64,000 nt of DNA from Hyaloscypha bicolor E (lineage: Eukaryota > Ascomycota > Leotiomycetes > Helotiales > Hyaloscyphaceae): positions 1,823,363 to 1,887,362 of the forward strand of contig NW_020194685.1 of NCBI RefSeq assembly GCF_002865645.1. The letters are read 5' to 3'. The position numbers were made by a program, and so were the translations under genes. The notes below the pieces were generated by a model. It did no database searches. It was not told the origin of the DNA and was given only the letters and a program-made list of their open reading frames with translations. Shown here piece by piece: positions 1-12,500 of this stretch (its first letter is position 1; each line of letters opens with the position of its first letter).

Positions 1-3000
1 ATATTAGTTATAGAAATAATAGAAATAAAAGTAATAAAAATAGCTAAAAATCTTTTAATAGAAATAAAATAGAAATCTAAATAATATTTCTTTTCTTTAT
101 TTATTTTTATTAATAAAGCTTTAAAAGTATTATTTTCTAATTCGTTTTTATTATTTTTATTTTTATTTTTTCTTTTAATTTTAGTAATATATTATATATA
201 AATATTACTAAAATATTTATTAAAATTATAAGAGTTTTAAAATCTAAATTAGTAAATATTTCTATTTTTAAATTAAATCTTTTTAGTTTTTTATTTTTCT
301 AATATATATTTCTATAAATAGTATTTAGATCTCTTATATATAAAATATAACTTTAGAATATAATTATTATAATTATAGAACTTGAAATAATTATTATAGA
401 TTTCGAAGTTATAACTAGATTTATATTAATAATAATATTAATTAATAAATAGTAATAAATAATTAAAGCTTATTAATAAACTAGTCAAATTTATTAAAAG
501 TATTTGAAACTATATATTAGTATACTAATAAGCCTTAATAAAAAATAATGTTTTTATTATATAGAAATTTAATATTTAATAAAATAGAAATAAAGCTATA
601 TTATAATTTATATAAATTATTAATTAGTATTTAGATAAGTTTAAATATTTTTTTTTTAGAATCTTTTATTATTATAATTACTAAAATAATAATATTTTAT
701 TTATTTAAATTTTAATAATAGAGACCGGGTCTTTTAAAAAAGCTATAAATATTTATATAGGCTTCTTTATATATATAATTTAAGAGCTAGTTATTATAAA
801 AGTAGTTTTATACTAGTCTTTTTAATATAATAAAAAAAGCTTTTATTAGTATCTTTTCTAGAAATTTTATATATTAATAAATATTGAAAAAAAAATTTAT
901 AATTAAAACTATTATTTATTTTATTATATTTCTATATTTCGAAATATATTTTTATTACTTTTCTAATAAGCTTTCTAATAATATAGTAAGTATTAATTAA
1001 TAGAAATTTAAATTTAATAATAATACTAATAGTAATAAAAATAGAAATAATAAAAAGCTTTAATTTCTTAATTAAAAATATCTAGTTCTTTTATATTTAG
1101 TTTTATCTAAAATAAAATAAACTAATATAATAAATTCCTAAAAAAGATCTATTCTAATTAGATTATTATTAATAATATTAGCTTTATTTTATATCTTTTT
1201 TATTTTTTTAACTAAGCTTAATAAAGAATTATATAATAATAAGATTCTTATAATTTTATTTAATATAAATATTATTATACTAAAATTGGATTTAAAGATT
1301 TTATAAGAATATATAATTAATTAGACTATATACTATAATATTAAAGTTCTTGAAATTATCCTAAAATAGATTTTATAAATTATTATTACTTTCTTTATAT
1401 AAAATATACTAATATATCTTAATAATTAGATATTTCTAAAAATTATTCTTTATTATAATTACTAAATTAATACTATTTTTCTATTTTTTAATTAGTTCCT
1501 TTTTCTTATTAGTATTTATACTAAATTAAATTTAGGTTTTTTCTAATATATATATATAATTTATAATAAAAGGAATTTAAAAATAAAATAATTTATAATA
1601 GGTTTATAAAAAGAATTTAGTAATAAAAATATTTAGATATTTAATTTAAATATTAGATATCTAGTAAAAATATTAAAATAAATATTTTATTTTTAAATAT
1701 TTTATTTATAATAAGAAATTTAAAAAAATAAAATATTATAATTTCGAGAATATCTAAAGTTTAAAGAACTTAATTTAATAGTAAAATTAATATTATAGTT
1801 AAAAAGCTTTAAAAATATATATAGAATATATATTTTAGAAAAAAAATCTTATAAATATAAATATTATATAAGCAAAAAAGATAGTTTCTAAAAAAGTAAT
1901 ATTAGGGCTAAAAGAAATTAGTTTTAAAAAATAATAGAAGTTAAATAATTAATTAATTAAATAACTAATTATTTATTAATTAGTAAAAACTAGATATTTT
2001 CTTTATAAATTATTAAATAATTTCTTTCTTTAATATAAAATAAACTAGCTTTATTTTAGGCTATTAAATACTTTTAGAACTAATTTAAAATCTTCTTTAA
2101 TCTATATATATAAACTAATTAATATTAGTTTACTAGTAATATATAATATTATTATATAAATATAAAATACTATTTATATAAGGTTAGTAAAATTATTATT
2201 ATTTCAAAATAGAAATTATAGATTATAGTATTAATATATAATTCCTAAAGAAATAGCTATATTAATAATAATTTATAAAATAAATAAATAGAAATTATTA
2301 TATTTAAAATAAAATATTAAGATTTTAAAAGAATTTAATAGTTCTAAAACTTAAAAGCTTTAGGTATTTAGATAATTATAAAAATAATAATTTTTTATAA
2401 AATAATTAAATAAAAATAATAATTATTTCTTTTTTTAAATATAGCTTAATTAGATTTTAATAAAATTAAATATCTTTTTCTTTTTATAGAACCGAATTAT
2501 AAATAAAAATAATTAATAGTTATTTTTTTAATATAAAATAATAGCTTTATTTTTAAGAAACTAAATCTTAAATAAATATAATTTATATATATAAACTTAT
2601 TAATATTAGTTTATTAGAAATATATAATATTATTATATATTTATAAAAATTAATAAAATAGTTTTTATTTAGAAAGAAGAATTATAATATTATAATATTA
2701 ATATATAATTTCTAAATTTATTAAGCCTAATAGAAATTAATTACTAATTTAGTTATTTATATTTTATTATTTCTAATTACTTATATATTATATAATTATA
2801 AATAATTATAATTATACTAATAGTTATTACTAATAGTTCTAAATTTAAATCTATTTCCGAATTTTATAATAAAACTAAAAATAATATAAATATAATTTCT
2901 TTTATGATTTCTATTATTTTACTAAAATATAATAAAAAATACTTTTATAAAAACTCGAATATTATAGTATTTTTATAAGATAATAATTTATATAAAAACT

Positions 3001-3400
3001 CTTATTAAATTAAAATTATTAGTTTTTTAGAAATTAAATATTAAAAAGAAAAATTAAAAAAATTAAAACTAGTTATTTAAACTTATAATAATAATAAGAA
3101 ATATATAATATTTTATAAACTTATATTTAATTAATTATTTTAATTAATTATAATTTTTATATTAATATATTTTATATATTTATTAAAAAATTATTTCTAA
3201 AAAATTATAAAATTATTAATTTAAAACTTATTATTTTTATTATATTAATAAGCTCTTTATAGTAAAGAACTAATTATTATTTTATTTTCTTTAAGTTCGA
3301 GAGAATTCGAATATTAGAAATAGAATTCTATTCTTATTTCCTAAAAACAAATACAGGTTCTTTACTAGTAGTATTCTATTATTTTATAAGTTAAGTAAAT
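1..3400. other. AT-rich, RIP-like gene desert
   Basis: This block is almost entirely A and T, with stop codons in every frame and no ORF of useful length. It resembles the composition of the retrotransposon relics at the other end of the window, so it is probably repeat DNA decayed by RIP, but no transposon family could be recognised. Two degenerate direct copies of about 200 bp lie near 2030-2245 and 2525-2720 (shared stretch around TAATATTAGTTTA at 2117 and 2597). Composition rises toward normal between 3400 and 4300. Confidence 0.6.
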
Positions 3401-4890
3401 AAGCTTAGTATAGTATAATAGTAAGATTAAGATAATAGCCAGGGCTTAAAGATCCAAGAATTTCATATATTAAAAATACTTAGTTAAAAAAAAAGAGAAA
3501 GAGAGAAAAGAAAAAGGAATAAAAGAAGAGAAATACTAGCTAAAACTACTAAAATGCCGGCTTACTAGATAAAACTAGTTATATAATAGCTATTCTTCTT
3601 TAACTCCAGCTAGTGCCGTTATATATATTCGATATATACTATATATTAAATAAAATAATAGTATATAGGAAGTGTTTTTTTCTTCCTTAATATAATATAA
3701 TATTATATATAGTATATATAGAAATAGGGTTTGCTTTTCTATAGATTTTCTATAATTATAATTTTAGACTAATATAGATAGCGTTCTGCAAACTTGTACC
3801 AAGTATATATTATAACTATGCTTTAATCTTGTAATAATTATAAATTGGCCGAGCCGCTGGCAGGCATATATAGAGCTCATACCCAAAATATAACTGCCAC
3901 AGAACCTATTCATTTGCTCGGCTAGCAGTCTCGCTTCCTTAAGCGATACTATGGTTCAGCTAAATAAACGAGCATATGCAGAGTTTGATAATATGGTTTA
4001 ACTTAAGCAATACTATGGTTCAACTAAAACCCCCATCCTTACAGCGTGTGCGTTTACAGTCAAACTTGGCGTATCTGTCTTAAGGTTATTCTGCATAGAA
4101 CGCAGCATCTGGAAACTCCTTGAGGCGGGTCTTTGTTCTATACTCTTTGTCCCTAGCGAGCTACTCCTTGTCTTCTCCAAGCTCTGCAACGAAAAAGCTC
4201 TTGAGGTTCTTCTTTCCTTAATCGGCAGATTGATGATCATTTACCAAGTAAGCCACCTGAGTCATTCACAAGAGCTGTGCTGATCTAGTGGGGGTTCAAG
4301 TGCGGACTTTTGTCTCAATTCTATAATTGGCCTGTCTGGGCCTTTGCGTCTGCGGCGGCTCTGCCAAGACTCCGGACAAATCGCTTCTTCACCCTTATTG
4401 GACCCCCAAGTCCCCTCATGCGTTCGCGAACACAGTGACCCCTCCCCTGGAGCTCGTCAAGCAAGAACATCCTAGCGGGGAGTTCATCCAAATGCCAAGT
4501 TCATCCCCCCACGAGATGATATGGTCAACCACATGGCGAGATGGGGTTGAGATCTCGCATCGGGTCAAAAGTTCACTCATCGTTGCACTTACTGTGAATG
4601 GATTTCTGCAGACTCCGACAGGGCTTGCTTGGTCCCCAGAATCAAGACGGTACGGTGTTGTATCGGCGGATGGACAGCAGATTGGGAGCAAGCTTCCCGA
4701 CGGAGGCAAAGGACTGGTTAAGATGAGCCGGTCAATTCCGGCAGCAGGGCTTCGAGTCTTCGAGTACACGGTGCTGGCCCAGCCCGATGTAGTCATGAGT
4801 ATGGCGAAGGGGCAAGAACATGTCAATGCTCCAATGTCCTGGAGAGCGGGTGCTTATGTGTGCTCCTTCGGAGGCCCAAATATTTACTTG
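3400..4890. other. Transition zone without a recognised gene
   Basis: Base composition changes from AT-rich to balanced. A 26-bp sequence beginning TTAAGCGATACTATGG near 3938 recurs near 4002 with G-to-A differences. A frame that stays open over 4327-5007 (+) begins with a non-ATG codon (first in-frame ATG near 4492) and matches no family I know. The opposite strand is also open over 4416-4826, so neither reading is convincing. It may be the decayed 5' part of the F-box/LRR relic downstream. Confidence 0.4.
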
Positions 4891-4899
4891 CAACCCCAG

Positions 4900-6348
4900 A
4901 CAATCACGGAAGAAATGGCTTTCGATAGCGGATGTGCTCTCAAAAATCCCAAATTTGAGAACGTTCAGTCTGCAAGGAATGGACCACGTATCCGTTGCGT
5001 TACTTGACGCTCTGGAGAAGCATCGCCCTCACGCTCATTTACACATTGAAGATTGGGCGAGATTTGATGACGATGAAGACCACAACAACGCTGCAGAGAT
5101 TGCTCTTGCCTCATCGCGGAACCTGAGATCGCTCCGCGCGAGGCTATTGAACACATCTGCACACATTGACTTACGGTCAGCAGCTCTGGAAAGGATTGTG
5201 GCTCTCTCGCCCGGCCTTGAAGTTCTTGAAGTCTCCAACTTTGGGCTGTTTCAAGGAACACCACAAGGGAAGAGCAGCAACAAGAGACCAAAATGCGAGA
5301 ACAATTTAAGAAAAACGTCGTTATCTCACCTAACTCGATCCGGTCACTGCGGTGTCGTGGGAAATACAACATGATGTCATTCAAGGAATTCACCGACATA
5401 ACGAAGCTGCATACACTTGATGTCGGTTATCTCGATGGGGCTAGGGATATCGTCTCTTTGCTCGCTCAGTGGCAGAGCGAAGACCTGCCGGAGCTGAAAC
5501 ATCTGTCATTCGCCCTGAATGATTCGGCTGGTGTGGGTGTTTACGATTTGATGAGTGACTTCTTAAAAACATGTTCGCCTCTCGAAAGTCTTTCCATCAA
5601 GGACGGAGCAAACTATATCCCGTTATCAGCCGTCTTGTCGCATAAGGCCACGCTGCGCACCCTTGTTCTTCACGAAGTTGAAAGTGCAAGCTCCGATGTT
5701 GGAAGATCCATGTCAATCGAAGAGGTCAAATGGCCGAGCGAAAGCTGCGAAGAATTGGAAGATATCACGATCGATGCCGGCAAAATATCAACAGGGGATG
5801 GTTTGAACGAGATACTATCTACACTCGCAACCTTCCCTCTCCTCCATACCATTCGCCTTTACATCCCCCTCGGTGTTGCTGACGAAACATCTCGCACACC
5901 GCATATATTCCTCGATGAAGATGAAACAAGAGCAGAAATCGAAGCACACCGTATGAAGCCTTTCAACCCTATCGAAGACAGTGGCTGGTTAGAAAACGCA
6001 TAGTCTTTATTACGACACGAAAAGAACAAGATTGGCAGTCGACCACTGAAGGACCTGCACGTCAAGGTTGGGGAATGGGAGCGGGAGATGACCGGGGGCT
6101 ATCCTGCTGGTTGGGTCATCTGGGAAGCTTCAAATCGTCGATATTTCACGGCGACCCCACATGAAAGAGATGATCGACCAGACGACATATACGTTTGTAT
6201 CAGAGGAACTGAACCGTATAGCAATGTTGATACGCGCGAGGTCAAACGAATTCCAGAGTTCGTTGACCCTTTGGAACGTGGCGAGTCCTTGTCGGACACA
6301 GATCACAAGAAAACTGCTCTACGGAATTTCAGGGACGGTATCTATTGA
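4900..6348 (+). pseudogene. F-box/LRR-type hypothetical protein, broken
   Basis: The translation has leucine-rich spacing typical of the large fungal family of F-box/LRR hypothetical proteins (for example IPNLRTFSLQGMDHVSVALL near 4940, and LSPGLEVLEVSNFG near 5210). Reading begins in frame 2, must shift to frame 1 between about 5240 and 5290 (one base missing near the CAAGG at 5251), then meets an in-frame TAG at 6001-6003 and continues open to 6348 (GYPAGWVIWEASNRRYF). A G-to-A change in a Trp codon would explain the stop. No N-terminal F-box could be seen and the start is unknown. Family members are presumed substrate adaptors of SCF ubiquitin ligases, but nothing here shows a specific role. 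It borders the PKS gene tail to tail and is probably not part of the pathway. Confidence 0.6.
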
Positions 6349-6543
6349 GATTTCCAATATACGTTACTTCCAATTGAACTCACAACGTCAGCGTGTACCT
6401 TTCCCATTTCTATAAGTATCAAAAATTGTCGTCGTCTACTCCGGATGGAAAACCACCTGAGTCATTTGAACAACAACAGAGTTGATATGTGAGAGAAGTA
6501 CAACAAGATCCTTTCCACCATTCTAAAAATAACGGCAATCTAC

Positions 6544-9500
6544 TCACCCCTCCACCACCTGAAACTTCCCCACCAAAGCCTGAGCAATCAAGTCCGCCAG
6601 ACTGAGCAAGCTAGCACTATGAATAATATTGAAAATCCCAATTTCCGTCCCAAACTTCTGTCGAATCCAATTCCTCAACTCCATCGCAACAAGAGAATCA
6701 ACCCCAATACTATCAAGCGACCGATCAAGTCTCATATCCTCCGGACTCTTAAGCAGGAAACTGAACAGAGCAGAACCCAATGCTTCGGCGAAGATCTCCC
6801 GAGTGCTGTCTTCCTTGAGGATTGAAGGATCAGAAGAAGCCTGCGAGAGGATGCTTTTGAACCCTCCTTGCTCTGGTGAACTGGAGGTGGAGACGTCGGT
6901 TGAGCTGTGCAGGTTATGGTAGAAACTCATCCTGGGATCTGACTTCCAAGGCACACGAGTTCGGGGATCAGAGAGGGGTTTTGTTGTTATGAGACCAAGC
7001 ACAATTTGGCTGGTATCGATAAAACCTGTTGTTGATGTCTGAGTCTTCGATGGATGTGATCGATGCATAGCTAAGATGACGGCATCGAGAACTTCGCGTT
7101 CACGGAGGAGGTAAGTGTTGCTATTTTGCATATACGTCAAGACATCGCGGTTCTCCGAAACGAAACCAGCGTCACCCACAGCTCCGAGATCAATCACTGA
7201 TGCAGGGAGACCAAGGCTATGTCGATATTGCACGAATGCATCGAGGTAGGTGTTCGCTGCGCCGTAGTTGGCTTGGCCCCATTGTCCAGCGATTCCACTG
7301 CAGGATCCGAATAGAATGAAAAAGTCGAGAGGGAAAGATATGGCATCGTGTAGGTTTTGAGTTCCTTTGACTTTCGGTTCCGTGGCTGTAGTCCAGTCTT
7401 CGAAGCTCATGTCCGCGACGGAAACGTCCTTCAACACCATCGACATGTTGATGACTCCGGCGATTGGCATTCTCGCACCCTGGACAGCGTTCTCTACATC
7501 TGATTTGCTACTCACACTTCCAGTGAACACTTGAGGCTCACATCCTTGGCTACGTAGCTCCTCAAGGAAATCTCTAGTCTCGTCGTGGGTATCACCAGAT
7601 CGAGACAGGAATATGAGATGGCGTGCACCGTTCTCAACCATCCACGATGCAACCACTTTTCCCAAGCCACCCAATCCTCCAACCAGCAAATAGCTACGAT
7701 CGGATCGCAGGTTTGGTTTTAAGGTAGCTCTGAACGAATCAAGAGTTTGAACATCGCTCGGCATGTTTACAACAATCTTCCCGATATGTTGTCCTCCTTG
7801 CATGAATCGAAAAGCTTCCTGAACAGCAGAGGCTTCAAAGACCTTTGCAAGCGGGAGTGGTCTAGTGACGCCTGAAGCCATGTACGCCATGCATCTTTGT
7901 AACAAGCTGGTTGACTCATTAGTCCCTGGAGAATCTAGAGTACTTAGGGGACGACTTACGACACTGCTTGATCTGGACGATGCTGATGCACCAGTCCCAA
8001 ATCCAATCCGATGAAGGTACGATTTGCCTCAAACACATCCATAGCCAATCGAGCGTGTCTTCTGAAGTCACGTTTACCGATTTCAATCATCGTACCAAAC
8101 TCTGCTACACATTTCCACGATGCGTGAAGAAGCTCTCCGGCCAAACTGTTGAGTACAAGATCCACGCCTCTGCCATTAGTCGCTCGCATAATGTCGGCAG
8201 CGAATGAGTCGTTGCGAGAGTTGAAGATGTGTGATTCAGGGATGCCGTAGTTTTTGAGTAAGTATTTAATCTTCTCCGGGTTGCCAACGGTGCAGAAAAT
8301 CTTCAGGGTTAGCGGAGCCACCTCGAGCACAATGATGGGCTTACTTCAGCACCTATCGACTGAGCGATTTGGATTGCGGCCAACCCAACACCCCCACACG
8401 CCGAGTGAATCAGGATGCTCTAACTTCCAATTAGGGAGCTTGATTTCTTTATCATACCAGATTGCCTTACCTGTCCACGAGCCAAGTTTCCTTTGTCAAC
8501 GACGGCCATCAACGCCGTCACGTAAACACAGGGGATTGTTGCGCCTTCCTCAAAATTGATTGAAGGATCAAGCTTGACACATAGTGAGCCAGCAAGAACT
8601 CTGCAAGTTCCGAAGCTGCCAGGGCACATGAACGCAACGCGATCGCCGATTTCCAAATGTGTGACTGCAGAGCCTCGAGATTGAACAATGCCAGATGCTT
8701 CCAATCCAATCTCAGCAACATCATTGTCCAAGATTGCCATTGCGATAAGAACATCCTTTGACTGAGGTTAGTTGTAGCTCTTTTTAATTTTGAACTCTGG
8801 AGTACCCACTTTGAAATTCATCCCAACTGACTTGATCTGAATACAGACCTCATCATCTCGCAATTCAGGCAGTGCCTCTTCTGTCCATTGCATTGTGTGT
8901 AGTAGTCCTGGGGTGCCTACAGTCAGGTGTTGAGTGGTACTTTTTGGTTGAACATCACACTGCGCCATTGATTCTGGCATAGTTTGCCAGTGCATTCGAG
9001 GAACATTGACCTGGCCATCGACAATCGCATATTCCCAATCGACAATAACTGCATCATCTTGGGCAGACTTTTTGTTAACTCGTGAAACTATCGCAGCAAT
9101 TCTATCAGCTACTGTTGTGCTCTCGGTCTTGCCATCCAATTCGATCGTGTAGAGTTTTGCAGCCTGTTCATTGCGAGCTGTTCGGGCGATTCCAAGTATC
9201 ATTGCGTGGCGAGGGTCCTTGCTGTTAATTTGGGCAGCTTGTGTTACCCAGAATATTTTACTCTTCATCGCAAGGACGTGACGGAAAATGGTTCCGAAGA
9301 CTTCTTTAGACATACTGTGCAAGATGGGATCTGGAAAATCGAGGAGTGCAATGATGTCCTGGTCAGGTGGGGGAGTCTGATTTAGAAGGCAGATGTCAAC
9401 TGCAACGCTTTTCGTCTCTAAACGGAGTTTCATAGCCCGAACGTGTGGCTCCTCTAGATCCATGCAAAGAATGGTCAATCTTTTTTCTTTTGCATCATCC

Positions 9501-12500
9501 GAAGAAGCTGATGCAATGATGTTTGCATTCAAATGACAAGGGGCAAGGCCGTCATATACAATTGTATCGGGCGTGTCGAAGCCGGCACAAATCAGTTCTT
9601 GAGACCATCTCGACGGAGAGACATATGGCTCGTCCGGACGTCCATCTTCAGATCCTAGCCACCAACCTGACAGGTATCCCCATATGTAATTGACCCACTT
9701 CGTTTCTGGGCTCAGCTCTTGGAGGAAGAGACGACCGCCGGGTTGCAATAAACTTCGCAAATGCGTAAGAGAAGTGTTCAAGGAGGGTGTCGCATGCACA
9801 ACATTAGCACCGATAATAAGGTCGTAGGCACCCAAGTCAAAACCTTGCTCCGCCGGATCTTTGCTGATGTCTAAAACTCGATATTCGATATTCTCGTACT
9901 GGTGAAATCTTTCTTTGGCAGCATTCATGAAACCTGGGAGATATCTGTGTAGGTGTACTTGCTATACATTCGCTCGCCAAAGGGTGATTTTAATGCCTCC
10001 AAAATTTGGGCACTAGTTCCACCAGTTCCCGCTCCAATTTCAAGAATACTTAGTCGGGGGTTCTTGTATCCAATTGCGTTGATGGCTGTGACATAGTCAC
10101 CAGAATCAAGGATATCGTAAAGGCGAGACAATAAGTTTCCCTCCATCAGGATGTCCAGAGGCTGTGCCTTTGCTGCAAAGGCTCCCGCAGCTTCAAACAG
10201 TCGGAGAATGGCAACCGCACAATCAGCCACTCCGGTCTTTTCAATCGCAGCTGCCGTGGACTTAATTTTTTCTTGTCTTTGAGAAGATTCGCACAGGACT
10301 TGGGCCTTTTCAACTAGGTTTCGCTCGCCCGACTGAACGAGTGCGACTTGCGTCTGCATCCACTCGAAGTATTTCCGGAGGTATGGTGGCGTATCATCAT
10401 TTAACGTAATGTTTTCCAGATGATCCACAATACAGAGCATAAAAAGCGATTCTAGTTGGAGGAATTCTTCCTTTTCCCTTTCTTTCAGCTTAAAACAGTT
10501 CTCCAGTTGCATGAAATCGCTGTCCGGCTTCCACTCAATTTGCTGAACCAATCGAAGACCTTGATCGACTGGCTCTCCTGTGTCAAGAGGTGTTGATTTA
10601 AGGCCTTTCATGAACATGGAGACCTCTCCGTTATGTTGAGCAGTTAAGCTGCCGGTAAAGCCACCCTTGGCGGACACAGAGCCAGATGCTTTGACTTGTA
10701 GATTAGCCCCGCTTGACAGGATGACAATTTCGTCGATAAACGTAGGGACCGAAAGTCGGTCTAGCTTCCTCGTTTGGCCTTGGATTAAAGCAAGAGCAAG
10801 AAGTTGGAAACATTGATCGATCATAGCTGGGTGTAGCGTGTAGGGAAGACATTCTTGCTTAGTTGGACTCGGTACTGTGGCGACAGCTTCGTTGTGTGAT
10901 GTTCCCGCGGATATGGAATGCAATCCGCGGAATAGCCCATCGTAGCAGAAACCCACTGCATTCATCGCTTCATACCACGAGTTGGAAGAGACTTTTCGTG
11001 GCAACGGGCGCGCTTCATCGACTGATCGGGGGTAAGAAATCTCGTCGAAAGAAGCCCGACCTTCTCCTGAGCAGTGCTTCACCCAGCCAACTCCATTGTA
11101 GGAGCTGATATGAAATGTATACCACGGAGAATCTTCTGGAGATTCAGTAAGAAGAGGATTTAAACTCGTGACCATCTCCACTTCTTCGTTGTGCTCAAGT
11201 GTCAGTGCTGATGAGATCTTGACATGTCGCAAACTGTAGTCTTTGACCCCGGAAAGCTGTCGGAGGGCCTCTCCAACTATGGTGATATAACCAGCGGCGG
11301 GAAAGACAATGGACCCGCTGACTTGATGCCCTGTCAGCCATGGGAGGTTATCGATGCCAAATTTGTTCCTCCAGTGCAGCTCGCTACTAACTTCGAGGAT
11401 GCGTGTCCCAAGAAGTTCATGTGGTGTTTGAGAGCGAAATCTCCACTCATTGGTGAGGCGTGATTCATCCCAGTGCTTGATGTCATGGAGCCAAGCATAG
11501 TTGGGTAAATCAGTGAGGATAGTCCCTGGCGGTGAAATTTCTCCAAGGTCAAGAGGATAGTTTTTCAAGAATAACTTCCCAGCTAAACTCAGAAGGCTTT
11601 GCTGACAATCAGCGCCGCGGTGCAGCGTACTGAGATGGAAGTCGTCGGCTTGGCCGATATCACGCAGAATCTGCTGTAGAGGACCCTTGAGTGCTGGGTG
11701 AGGGCCGATTTCGCGAAGGAAGTTCTCCCTTGAAGCTCGGCGCGAAGAACACGAAGTGCGGAATTGAAAAGCACTGGGCTTTCTAGATTTGCACGCCAGT
11801 ATGCAGGTCCAAGAGCATTTGCATCGCCAATTCTGCTTGCCGTAACACTCGAGTAGAATGGAATCTTTGGTGCCGAGCTCGTGACAACGCCGGTAAGCTG
11901 TTCTTGGTAACTGGAGCCTACTTCCTCCATATGATCTATCCCCCATGTCAGCACTACAGAATGTTGATTTAGACACGAGTCACTTACGAGAATGGTATGC
12001 TTTCTCAACTTTCAACATGCGAGCTAAGACGTCTGGACATTCTTCCTTTATCTTGCCAACAACCTTTTCAACCTGCTGCAGGTCTCCAGAAAGCGTACTG
12101 CTACTCTGACTGTTCTCACAAGCAATGACAACCCCTGGCTCTAGGAAACCGAGGAGAGCTTCACGCCCGAGTCCGATGGCAGCCATGCCGCCCTTCCGGC
12201 GTGAAGCATGTGCTGTAGCACCGCGGAAGCACGCGATAGCCAGAGCAGAGGCCATGGAAATAGCACCGCATGTGTAGGCAGCAGCAATCTCACCAGAAGA
12301 GTGTCCAAGAACAGCATCTGGCTCGATCTTCCAGAGACGGAGGGTCTCGACCAAAGCAATTTGGATGGCTGTGCAGATGGGTTGAGAAAGTTCTGCAGTG
12401 TGGATCTTGCTTTCGGTGGCAGGTTTACATAGCTCATCTATAACGTGGATCAGCACAGGTGCCTCGTCTGGCAACAGAATCATTTACCTTCAATTTTCCA

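Noticed and set aside
4013..4240. 75-codon minus-strand ORF
   Set aside because: Short, no homology-like features, in a low-complexity transition zone.
4416..4826. Minus-strand ORF opposite an open plus frame
   Set aside because: Both strands are open; neither reading resembles a known protein, so no gene was called on the minus strand.
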